The notes under the pieces were generated by a model. The model made no database searches. It worked only from the letters and a program-made list of their open reading frames with translations, and had not been told where the DNA came from. Below, piece by piece: positions 56,441-64,000 of a stretch of DNA of 64,000 nucleotides. Made by a program: the position numbers and the translations under genes. The stretch comes from Parasphingorhabdus halotolerans (lineage in GTDB: Bacteria; Pseudomonadota; Alphaproteobacteria; Sphingomonadales; Sphingomonadaceae), in contig NZ_CP051217.1 of NCBI RefSeq assembly GCF_012516475.1, forward strand, positions 310,001 through 374,000. The letters run 5' to 3'. Position 1 is the stretch's first letter; the number at the start of each line of letters is the position of its first letter.

Positions 56441-58456
56441 ATCCAGGAAGCTCCGCATTTTGCGGCTGCGGCTTGGGTGCTTCAGCTTGCGCAACGCTTT
56501 CGCCTCAATCTGCCTGATACGCTCTCGCGTCACGCTGAATTGCTGGCCAACTTCTTCCAACGTGTGGTCGGTGTTCATACCGATGCCAAAACGCATACGC
56601 AGCACACGCTCTTCGCGTGGTGTGAGCGACGCCAATACGCGGGTCACGGTTTCCTTAAGGTTTGCCTGAATGGCGGCGTCCACAGGGATAATCGCGTTCT
56701 TGTCCTCGATGAAATCACCAAGATGCGAATCTTCCTCATCGCCAATCGGTGTTTCCAGGGAAATCGGCTCTTTGGCGATTTTCATCACCTTGCGCACTTT
56801 TTCCAGCGGCATGGATAGGCGTTCGGCCATTTCTTCCGGCGTCGGCTCGCGGCCTTGCTCGTGCAGGAACTGGCGCGATGTGCGGACCAGTTTGTTGATT
56901 GTCTCAATCATATGCACCGGAATACGGATGGTTCGCGCCTGATCAGCAATCGAACGGGTGATCGCCTGCCGTATCCACCAGGTCGCGTAGGTGCTGAACT
57001 TGTAACCACGGCGATATTCGAATTTATCGACCGCCTTCATCAAGCCGATATTGCCTTCTTGAATAAGATCAAGGAACTGCAGTCCGCGATTCGTGTATTT
57101 TTTGGCAATGGAAATAACGAGACGCAGGTTGGCCTCAACCATTTCTTTCTTGGCAATCCGCGCTTCGCGCTCGCCCTTTTGGACCATGTTAACAATGCGC
57201 CGGAACTCGTTAAGCGATGTACCGGTAGCATTGGCGATATCGGAAATTTCGGCACGGATGCGTTCAACCGCATCCGCTTCTTTGGTTGCAAAAGCTTCCC
57301 ATTTTTTATCGGTTTTGACCATGCTAGCGAGCCAGGCATCGTCCAGTTCGTTGCCAACATAGCTTTCCAGAAAAGCGCGGCGCGGAACTTTGTGACGTTC
57401 CGCCAACCGTAACATTTGACCGCCAAGCGCCGTCAAACGGCGGTTAAACGAGTAAAGCTGGTCCACTAGAAACTCGATTTTATTCGCGTGAAATTGAACA
57501 CTTTCAACCAGAGCGGTGAGCTCTTCGCGCAAACTATGATATTTTTTCTCTTGTGTCGCAGGGAAATCATCACCCGCAGCGAGGCTTTCAAGCCGCGTTT
57601 CTTGCAGTTTGGAAAATTTCTTGAACACCGACGTGATGTTCGCAAATTTTTCAAGAGCATCCGGTTTTAGCGCTTCTTCCATTTGCGCCAGCGAAAGGGT
57701 GTTATCCTCTTCCTCTTCTTCAGCCCGCTTGGCACGGCGCTTTTTTGCAGCAGCTTCGTCATCATCCTCTTCGGAATCGACATCTTCCTCTTCTACTTCG
57801 TCTTCAACTTCATCATCGTCTTTGTAAGAGGGCCCAGCAGTTTTTTCGCTGATCTCGCCATCGTCATCATCATCTTCTTCAAGATTTTCAGGGGCGGGAT
57901 CTTTCGATAGCATCGCATCGAGATCGACGATTTCGCGCAACTGCATCTCGCCGTCGTTGAGCGCGGTCGACCATTCAATAATCGCATTAAACGTGGTAGG
58001 GCTTTCGCATAGCCCCCAGATCATAGTGTCACGGCCAGCTTCAATACGTTTGGCAATCGCAATTTCGCCCTCACGGCTGAGCAATTCAACAGCACCCATT
58101 TCGCGCAAATACATGCGCACCGGATCGTCCGTACGGTCTCCCGCTGCTGCTTTTGGCGCTGCTGCTGCCGGCTTTTTATCTTTGCCTTTACCATCAATCG
58201 CCGCAACTTCATCGCCGCGCATTTCTTCGGCAGCTTCTTCGTCATTTTCCACGACTTTGACGCCCATTTCGGAAATCTGGGACATAATGTCTTCGATCTG
58301 CTCGTTCTGGTCTTGGGGCAGGGCCGCATTCAGCTCATCAATCGTTAGATAACCACGCTTTTTGCCCTTGGTGATCAGCTTTTTAATCGCGCTGTCGTTC
58401 AAATCAATCAGCGGTTCGTCTTCCGCTTTGGTCACTTTTTTTGCTTTGCTTGCCAA
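56435..58456 (-). CDS. rpoD: RNA polymerase sigma-70 factor RpoD
   Basis: Primary sigma factor, 673 residues. An N-terminal region 1.1, a long acidic stretch (about 205-250, runs of Asp/Glu), region 2 ([20 protein letters not shown], then [12 protein letters not shown]), region 3 and region 4 ([24 protein letters not shown]) are all present. dnaG ends 31 bases upstream, giving the yqeY-dnaG-rpoD order of a macromolecular synthesis operon. Confidence 0.97.
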   Translation of the reverse strand: MASKAKKVTKAEDEPLIDLNDSAIKKLITKGKKRGYLTIDELNAALPQDQNEQIEDIMSQISEMGVKVVENDEEAAEEMRGDEVAAIDGKGKDKKPAAAAPKAAAGDRTDDPVRMYLREMGAVELLSREGEIAIAKRIEAGRDTMIWGLCESPTTFNAIIEWSTALNDGEMQLREIVDLDAMLSKDPAPENLEEDDDDDGEISEKTAGPSYKDDDEVEDEVEEEDVDSEEDDDEAAAKKRRAKRAEEEEEDNTLSLAQMEEALKPDALEKFANITSVFKKFSKLQETRLESLAAGDDFPATQEKKYHSLREELTALVESVQFHANKIEFLVDQLYSFNRRLTALGGQMLRLAERHKVPRRAFLESYVGNELDDAWLASMVKTDKKWEAFATKEADAVERIRAEISDIANATGTSLNEFRRIVNMVQKGEREARIAKKEMVEANLRLVISIAKKYTNRGLQFLDLIQEGNIGLMKAVDKFEYRRGYKFSTYATWWIRQAITRSIADQARTIRIPVHMIETINKLVRTSRQFLHEQGREPTPEEMAERLSMPLEKVRKVMKIAKEPISLETPIGDEEDSHLGDFIEDKNAIIPVDAAIQANLKETVTRVLASLTPREERVLRMRFGIGMNTDHTLEEVGQQFSVTRERIRQIEAKALRKLKHPSRSRKMRSFLDQ

Positions 58457-58487
58457 GTCTTTGAGCCCTAACTTTATAACAACTTAT

Positions 58488-60368
58488 CTAAACAACGTCA
58501 TCGATCTGGGTGAGTTCCACCAATCGCTCGTGAAATTCCTGTTTCGCCTGGCGAAGACGCTGCTGCTCGGCAAAACTCTCATCCGTGAGATCATCCTGCA
58601 CCCGCCGCGTTGCCTCTGCCAGAGCCGCTTCCAGTCCGGGTCGCGCCGTCACCACTTTAATCGCTTCTGCCAAATCCTGATGGGCCCGCTTCGCCAAGAT
58701 CGAAATCTCGTCTGACGGGGCATCATCTGGCAGCTTGCGGTTGAAAGTGAAATTCAGCGCATCGGCCCGTAACAGCCCTTTTGCGACATTATAACAATCT
58801 GTTTGTTCCAATATGGTAAGAAGGCCCTGCATATCAAGCGTTTCTTTGCCCATTGCGCATTTGGTTAACTCGGTGAGGAGCGCTTGCAACTGCGAATCAG
58901 CGAGTTTAAGGATCATGAGTTCTTCAAAATGCTTGGAAATCCGGGATGGATGGCGGATCAGACCACCCAAAATTCCTTTGGCGATGCGCAGATCATAACC
59001 GTCGACCAGAACAGACTTTGTTTCATCCTTTGGCGTGAATGACACATATCTGGATTTGAATCCTCCTTTCGAAGGTCGATATGGCCTATTGGGTTGATTA
59101 TTCTCGCGCCGGGCAAAAAAGGCCTGCTCATAGCGCTCCTGAAAGTCGTGTCGGTAATGCTGGGCGATGTCCTGATCGGCAATATCTCGCACATGATCAG
59201 AGACGCGCTTCTTTAGGCCTGCCTTGGCCTCTGGCGTGTCGAGCGGTTCAGCGTCATATTCGACTTGCCAGATTTTCTCGGACAGCATTTGCGGCTTGTT
59301 GATGAGCGCTGCAAATGCTTGCGCTCCGTCTGAACGAATAAGATCGTCGGGGTCTTGTCCGGCAGGCAGAGAAATGAATTTCAAGCTATGGGATGGCTTC
59401 AATATCGGCAGCGCGCGCAGTGCGGCGCGCATCGCCGCTTTTTGGCCTGCATTGTCGCCATCAAAGCAAAGGATAGGCGCTTCGACCATTTTCCAGATGC
59501 GTTCAATCTGATGTTCGGTGAGCGCAGTGCCCAGCGGCGCAACGACATCCTCAAAACCAGCCTGCGCCAAGGCAATCACATCCATATAGCCTTCGACAAC
59601 CAATATACGTCCCGTTTGGCGCGAAGCTGGCGAGGCTTTGTCGAGATTGTAAAGCGTGCGGCCCTTATCAAATAACGGCGTGTCGGGAGAGTTGAGATAT
59701 TTCGGCTCACCATCGCCCAAAATCCGGCCGCCAAAAGCAATCACGCGACCTCGAGGATCTCGGATCGGGATCATCAGGCGTCCGCGGAAGCGGTCATAAG
59801 CTTCTTTATCATCGACCTTGATCAACAGGCCTGCTTCGACCAACTGATCCACGCCATGCACGGACAACGCGTCCTTCAACCGCCCGCGCGAATCCGGCGC
59901 AAAGCCAAAGCCGAAGTCGCGAATGGTTTTCTCTGATATACTGCGGTTTTTCAGGTATTCCCGCGCATGAGCGCCCTCAATCCCGTTGAACTGCGCTACG
60001 AACCAATCCTGCGCTGCCGCCATGACGTCATGCAATGTGGCACGCGTTTCCTGACGTTTGGCGGCCTGCGGATCAGGGGCAGGGACTTTCATCTGCGCTT
60101 CAGATGCGAGGTCTTTTACTGCATCCATAAAGCCCAGCCCGCGCTGGTCAGTCATCCAGCGGATGGCGTCGCCATGAGCGCCACAGCCAAAGCAATGGTA
60201 GAATCCCTTCTCATCGTTGATCGTGAAGCTGGGAGTTTTTTCGTTATGGAACGGGCAGCAAGCCTTAAACTCACGACCCGACTTGGTGACCTTAACTGTC
60301 CTGCCAATCAGCGTCGAGAGCGTCGTGCGCGATCGCAGTTCTTCAAGCCATTGCGGGGTGAGGGTCAT
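58488..60368 (-). CDS. dnaG: DNA primase DnaG
   Basis: Primase for lagging-strand priming, 626 residues. CHC2 zinc finger at the N-terminus (CCPFHNEKTPSF, YHCFGCGAHG). Toprim core motifs VVEGYMDVIALAQ and CFDGDNAGQKA. C-terminal helicase-binding domain expected. Lies between yqeY (10-base gap) and rpoD. Confidence 0.96.
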   Translation of the reverse strand: MTLTPQWLEELRSRTTLSTLIGRTVKVTKSGREFKACCPFHNEKTPSFTINDEKGFYHCFGCGAHGDAIRWMTDQRGLGFMDAVKDLASEAQMKVPAPDPQAAKRQETRATLHDVMAAAQDWFVAQFNGIEGAHAREYLKNRSISEKTIRDFGFGFAPDSRGRLKDALSVHGVDQLVEAGLLIKVDDKEAYDRFRGRLMIPIRDPRGRVIAFGGRILGDGEPKYLNSPDTPLFDKGRTLYNLDKASPASRQTGRILVVEGYMDVIALAQAGFEDVVAPLGTALTEHQIERIWKMVEAPILCFDGDNAGQKAAMRAALRALPILKPSHSLKFISLPAGQDPDDLIRSDGAQAFAALINKPQMLSEKIWQVEYDAEPLDTPEAKAGLKKRVSDHVRDIADQDIAQHYRHDFQERYEQAFFARRENNQPNRPYRPSKGGFKSRYVSFTPKDETKSVLVDGYDLRIAKGILGGLIRHPSRISKHFEELMILKLADSQLQALLTELTKCAMGKETLDMQGLLTILEQTDCYNVAKGLLRADALNFTFNRKLPDDAPSDEISILAKRAHQDLAEAIKVVTARPGLEAALAEATRRVQDDLTDESFAEQQRLRQAKQEFHERLVELTQIDDVV

Positions 60369-60378
60369 GGGCGTCCGA

Positions 60379-60831
60379 TCAGCTTAGCGCAGTCTTCACC
60401 AGCCCACTGGCCTTGCTCATGTCAATCTCGCTTCCGTGCCGGGCTTTTAGTTCGCCCATCACCCGGCCCATATCTTTCATGCCGTCCGCGCCGAGTTCTG
60501 CCTTGATACCGTCAATCAGTGCCGCCGTATCCGCCTCGCTCAATTGCGCAGGGAGGAATTCCTCGATCACCGCCAATTCCATTTTTTCACCGGCAGACAA
60601 TTCGGTACGTCCGCCGCTTTCGAACATCTCTATCGATTCGCGGCGTTGCTTGGCCATTTTTTGCAGCACATCGGTGACCACGACATCATCATCCAGCGTG
60701 CTGTCCTTCGTCCGCAGCTCGATATCCTTGTCTTTAATCTTCGCAAGAATGGCGCGCGTGGCGGCTGTGCGGTCTTTGTCGCCCGCCTTCATAGCAGCAA
60801 TTTGTTCCGCTTTCACATTGTCGCGAATCAT
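60379..60831 (-). CDS. GatB/YqeY domain protein
   Basis: 150 residues, helical, homologous to the C-terminal domain of GatB. Family-like segments are AMKAGDKDRTAATRAI, FLPAQLSEAD, and MGRVMGELKARHG. I chose ATG 60831 with AGGGA five bases upstream; the open frame to 60864 is not family-like. It heads the dnaG-rpoD cluster and is divergent from carA. Confidence 0.85.
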   Translation of the reverse strand: MIRDNVKAEQIAAMKAGDKDRTAATRAILAKIKDKDIELRTKDSTLDDDVVVTDVLQKMAKQRRESIEMFESGGRTELSAGEKMELAVIEEFLPAQLSEADTAALIDGIKAELGADGMKDMGRVMGELKARHGSEIDMSKASGLVKTALS

Positions 60832-60961
60832 GGCGTCCCTATCTTTTTTGGAATAAGGTACCACTGTAGCGGGAAGATATTTTTTTTCATAGATTGAGAC
60901 TCCAAAAAACTAGCCCTAGTCACGGCGAAATTTGCCTTAATCCGAGCACAGAAAGTCCCAG

Positions 60962-62164
60962 ATGATGACCAACGCCAGCATCCCCGCCGCACCAAAGGGC
61001 GCAACCGGGATATTGGTGTTGGCCGATGGCACGATAATCTGGGGCCGGGGCTTTGGCGCAACCGGCTCGGCGGTCGGTGAAGTCTGCTTCAACACCGCGA
61101 TGACCGGCTATCAGGAGGTGATGACCGACCCGAGCTATGCCGGGCAGATCGTGACTTTTACCTTCCCGCACATTGGGAATGTGGGGACTAACGAGGAGGA
61201 TGTCGAGGCGGATGAGCCGCATGCTCTGGGCTGTATCGTCCGCGAAGATGTGACCGCACCGTCCAGTTTCCGCGATCAGAAGCCGTTTGATCAGTGGATG
61301 GCGGAGCAGGGGCGGATTGGCCTTAGCGGCGTCGATACCCGCGCTTTGACGCGGCGTATTCGCGAGGCGGGTGCGCCCAATGCGGTGATTGCGCATGATC
61401 CCGATGGCCAGTTTGATATTGATGAACTGCTCGCCAAGGCGCGGGAATGGGCGGGTCTTGAGGGCATGGATCTGGCGATTACCGTTACCGGGCATCAGAC
61501 GAAGATTTGGGATAGCGGTATCTGGCGCTTGGGTCATGGCTATGAGCCTGATCCAAAGTTTGTCAAAGTTGGGGCCAAGGAGCGTCCCCATGTGGTGGCT
61601 TTGGACTTTGGCGCCAAGCGCAATATCTTCAGAAATCTTGTGAAGGCTGGCGCAAAAGTCACTGTTGTTCCTGCCAAAACCTCGTTTGACGATATCATGG
61701 CGCTGGAACCGGCGGGCGTATTTCTCTCCAATGGCCCCGGTGACCCGGCGGCAACGGGCGAATATGCGGTTGGGGTGATCAAACAGCTGCTCGAGGCGGA
61801 TGTGCCGCTGTTCGGGATTTGCCTGGGCCATCAGATGCTGGCGCTGGCGGCAGGCGCAAAGACGGTCAAAATGCATCAGGGCCATCGCGGTGCCAATCAT
61901 CCGGTGCAGCGGGTTGGCGGCGATTGGGGCGAGACGGAAAATCTGGTCGAGATTACGTCCATGAACCACGGCTTTGCGGTGGACAGTGATACGCTCCCCG
62001 ACACCGTGGTCGAAACCCACAAAAGCCTGTTTGACGGCAGCAATTGCGGCATCAGCATCACCGGCAAACGCGCCTTCGGCGTACAATATCACCCCGAAGC
62101 CAGTCCCGGCCCACAGGATAGTTTCTATCTGTTTGAGAAATTTGTTAGCGGTCTGGCGTCATGA
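60962..62164 (+). CDS. carA: Carbamoyl-phosphate synthase small chain
   Basis: Glutamine amidotransferase subunit feeding arginine and pyrimidine synthesis, 400 residues. N-terminal CPSase small domain and class I GATase domain with nucleophile Cys in FGICLGHQM and the His/Glu pair in QYHPEASPGP. carB is encoded downstream, separated by rraB and a reverse-strand ORF. Confidence 0.96.
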   Translation: MMTNASIPAAPKGATGILVLADGTIIWGRGFGATGSAVGEVCFNTAMTGYQEVMTDPSYAGQIVTFTFPHIGNVGTNEEDVEADEPHALGCIVREDVTAPSSFRDQKPFDQWMAEQGRIGLSGVDTRALTRRIREAGAPNAVIAHDPDGQFDIDELLAKAREWAGLEGMDLAITVTGHQTKIWDSGIWRLGHGYEPDPKFVKVGAKERPHVVALDFGAKRNIFRNLVKAGAKVTVVPAKTSFDDIMALEPAGVFLSNGPGDPAATGEYAVGVIKQLLEADVPLFGICLGHQMLALAAGAKTVKMHQGHRGANHPVQRVGGDWGETENLVEITSMNHGFAVDSDTLPDTVVETHKSLFDGSNCGISITGKRAFGVQYHPEASPGPQDSFYLFEKFVSGLAS

Positions 62165-62535
62165 GCCAGATTGATCCTGCGCATCTGGCCGAGGAATGGG
62201 AGGTGGATGATGAAATCCTGCAGAATATGGCGGCAGGCGGCGATTTGAGTCATGTTGTGCGCGAGATTAATGTGCAGTATGTCGGCGCCGTTGCTGATCT
62301 CAACAAGCTGAAAAATGACGCCGCGAAATGGGGCTTTCACTCGGCGGTCGTCGCGAAAGAAGAAGGTCAATGGGAAATCGAACTGCAAACGCGGTTGGAC
62401 ACGCGGCGCGAAACCATCCACGAACTGACCCGCAAAAGCCTTGAGATCGAAAGCGAATATGACATCGACCACGATGGCTGGGGCTGCTTTGCCTGTAACG
62501 AGAATGGTCCGATTTCTGACGAGAATCCGGCGTGA
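62161..62535 (+). CDS. rraB: RraB-like ribonuclease E regulator
   Basis: 124 residues of the RraB family, which in enterobacteria binds and inhibits RNase E. Family-like features are LQTRLDTRRETIHELT and an acidic C-terminus (DIDHDGWGCFACNENG). Overlaps the carA stop by four bases (ATGA), so it is co-translated with carA. Confidence 0.75.
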   Translation: MSQIDPAHLAEEWEVDDEILQNMAAGGDLSHVVREINVQYVGAVADLNKLKNDAAKWGFHSAVVAKEEGQWEIELQTRLDTRRETIHELTRKSLEIESEYDIDHDGWGCFACNENGPISDENPA

Positions 62536-62973
62536 TTAAGGTAATCGAGATGGGTGGGTCAAGGTTGACAGCTCTGCAAACGCAGCGTCCAGATGAGACC
62601 AAGGTACTATTGTGGTTGAGCTTTCAGGCTTCAAAGCAGAATATCTTATTCCGTGTTCTCGATGGTTTGCATTTAGAGCGCCCAAGACATTTTTTGTTTT
62701 TGAGCTTATTTCCCAGCCTAAACTCTCAACCAATTCCGACAAGCCGATCAGAGAATGCCTCACATCGAATTTTTTCAGATGTTTTGGATCGACTTCTTTT
62801 TTCAAAGCAGCATATTTCAGGCAAAGTTCAAAACAATGAGCAATGCAATAGTATCCTGGAAGGTCTGCATAAGTTCCAGTTTCGGCATTTGGCCCAATTA
62901 ACTTTTTCGCAGCTGAATGCCAAATTCCCGCTAAAAGCATTTGGTCGAAATTACTCTTTTGCTGTTCGGTCAT
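62536..62973 (-). CDS. Helical HEPN-like protein, unknown, in an AT-rich insert
   Basis: 145 residues, no signal peptide, no clear ribosome binding site. A helical segment GYYCIAHCFELCLKYAALKK followed by VRHSLIGLSELVESLG resembles HEPN-type proteins, whose RNases carry an RxxxxH motif; here R-H is adjacent, so activity is doubtful. The stretch is visibly richer in A/T than carA and carB and lies on the opposite strand between rraB and carB, suggesting a later insertion. Its stop abuts the rraB stop. A plus-strand frame over the same bases looks like a shadow. Confidence 0.5.
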   Translation of the reverse strand: MTEQQKSNFDQMLLAGIWHSAAKKLIGPNAETGTYADLPGYYCIAHCFELCLKYAALKKEVDPKHLKKFDVRHSLIGLSELVESLGWEISSKTKNVLGALNANHREHGIRYSALKPESSTTIVPWSHLDAAFAELSTLTHPSRLP

Positions 62974-63007
62974 TCGGCAACTCTAAATGGGAAGCACAAT
63001 AAGATAA

Positions 63008-64000
63008 ATGCCCAAAAGAACTGAAATAAAATCCATCCTCATCATCGGCGCAGGCCCGATCATTATCGGACAGGCCTGCGAATTCGATTACTCCGGCACG
63101 CAGGCTTGCAAGGCGCTGAAGGAGGAGGGCTACCGGATCATTCTGGTCAACTCCAACCCCGCGACGATCATGACCGATCCGGAAATGGCGGACGCGACCT
63201 ATATCGAACCGATTACGCCGGAAATTGTCGCCAAGATTATCGAGAAGGAACGTCCCGACGCGATCCTGCCGACCATGGGCGGGCAAACCGCGCTGAACAC
63301 CGCGCTGACGCTCAATAAAATGGGTGTGCTCAAAAAGTACAATGTGCAGATGATAGGCGCGGATGCCGAGGCGATTGACAAGGCGGAGGATCGCGAGAAA
63401 TTCAAGGCGGCGATGACCAAAATCGGTCTCGAAAGCCCGCGCTCCGCCATTGCACACAACATGGATGACGCCATGAAGGCACTGGAGGAAATCGGCCTTC
63501 CTGCGATCATGCGGCCCAGCTTCACCATGGGCGGGGCAGGCGGCGGCGTTGCCTATAACAAGGAAGAGTTTGTACATATTGTCGGCACCGGGCTGGATGC
63601 CTCGCCGACCAATGAAGTGCTGATCGAAGAGTCCATCATTGGCTGGAAAGAATATGAGATGGAGGTTGTCCGCGACAAAAACGACAATTGCATCATCATT
63701 TGTTCCATCGAAAATGTCGATCCGATGGGCGTGCATACCGGCGACAGCATTACTGTTGCCCCCGCGCTGACGCTGACCGACAAGGAATATCAGATCATGC
63801 GCAATGCCAGCATCGCGGTGCTTCGCGAAATCGGAGTTGAAACAGGCGGTTCGAACGTACAGTTCGCAGTTAATCCGAAGGATGGGCGGCTTGTTGTTAT
63901 CGAAATGAACCCGCGTGTATCACGCAGTAGTGCGCTGGCGTCGAAGGCAACCGGCTTCCCGATTGCCAGTGTCGCGGCGAAGCTGGCGGTGGGCTATACG
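63008..64000 (+). CDS. carB: Carbamoyl-phosphate synthase large chain, N-terminal part (cut by window)
   Basis: First 331 codons of carB, which makes carbamoyl phosphate from bicarbonate, ammonia and ATP. The N-terminus [18 protein letters not shown] and the ATP-grasp motifs [26 protein letters not shown], and [18 protein letters not shown] are intact. The frame runs to the right edge with no break. Confidence 0.96.
   Translation, partial: MPKRTEIKSILIIGAGPIIIGQACEFDYSGTQACKALKEEGYRIILVNSNPATIMTDPEMADATYIEPITPEIVAKIIEKERPDAILPTMGGQTALNTALTLNKMGVLKKYNVQMIGADAEAIDKAEDREKFKAAMTKIGLESPRSAIAHNMDDAMKALEEIGLPAIMRPSFTMGGAGGGVAYNKEEFVHIVGTGLDASPTNEVLIEESIIGWKEYEMEVVRDKNDNCIIICSIENVDPMGVHTGDSITVAPALTLTDKEYQIMRNASIAVLREIGVETGGSNVQFAVNPKDGRLVVIEMNPRVSRSSALASKATGFPIASVAAKLAVGYT

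Noticed and set aside
56855..57412. 185-codon plus-strand frame inside rpoD
   Set aside because: It is antisense to well-conserved rpoD regions.
62536..62973. Toxin-antitoxin pair at the AT-rich insert
   Set aside because: No second small gene is adjacent and the RxxxxH catalytic motif is not clearly present.
62532..63002. 156-codon plus-strand frame between rraB and carB
   Set aside because: The minus-strand frame over the same bases looks more protein-like; the plus frame is Phe/Ser/Leu-rich without motifs.

Overview
The window looks like chromosomal DNA of a sphingomonad-type alphaproteobacterium (order Sphingomonadales, perhaps near Parasphingorhabdus, Sphingorhabdus or Sphingopyxis). 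This rests on the gene set (CobS/CobT, a yqeY-dnaG-rpoD cluster, K+-independent H+-pyrophosphatase, DUF2332 and DUF1993 proteins, sdhE-mfd/recG) and on GCTTGTCGAAG-type dispersed repeats of a kind I associate with these genomes. GC content looks moderate. I read this by eye, with no database search.

Region 1-20.5 kb (minus strand) is one long five-gene unit. In transcription order it encodes a secreted TPR-CHAT (caspase-like) protein, a CHASE2-class III nucleotide cyclase, a small secreted FecR-like protein, a TpsB/FhaC-type outer-membrane transporter, and a giant TpsA adhesin that runs off the left edge. The genes overlap or lie close together, and a 16-bp palindrome with a CRP-like core (GTGA-N6-TCAC) sits upstream. 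The adhesin gene is interrupted by three single-base frameshifts and carries near-identical 504-bp tandem repeats at the left edge. This is the least ordinary part of the window: a surface adhesin physically coupled to a cyclic-nucleotide enzyme and a caspase-fold protein.

Region 20.6-30 kb (mostly minus) holds a nitroreductase, a decayed nitroreductase start fused to the end of cobT, cobT, a class A penicillin-binding protein, cobS, and a J-domain protein. Divergent from these are bolA, a frameshifted cupin gene and a DUF4344 lipoprotein, followed by a DUF2332 gene.

Region 30-37.3 kb (plus) is housekeeping: hisG-hisD, DUF1993, nusB, an esterase, thiL, and hppA with a clear terminator. From 37.4 to 39.5 kb a GNAT-like acyltransferase and a JmjC-like oxygenase form a two-gene unit, followed by tRNA-Asn. 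Next come nadK and moaA (moaA frameshifted in a T7 run), a degenerate-GGDEF/EAL protein, and sdhE-mfd divergent from recG.

Region 49-56 kb contains a PilZ protein, tyrS, a DOMON-like/NamZ pair for muropeptide recycling, a small WYL-like protein, a MoxR/CoxE-type AAA-VWA pair, and an unknown gene. Region 56-64 kb carries the yqeY-dnaG-rpoD macromolecular synthesis cluster and carA-rraB-(AT-rich reverse-strand ORF)-carB, with carB cut by the right edge.

Five single-base losses (three in tpsA, one in the cupin gene, one in moaA) all lie next to short homopolymers and all have good coding sequence on both sides. This pattern fits sequencing error better than gene decay, so these genes should not be called dead without read-level checking.
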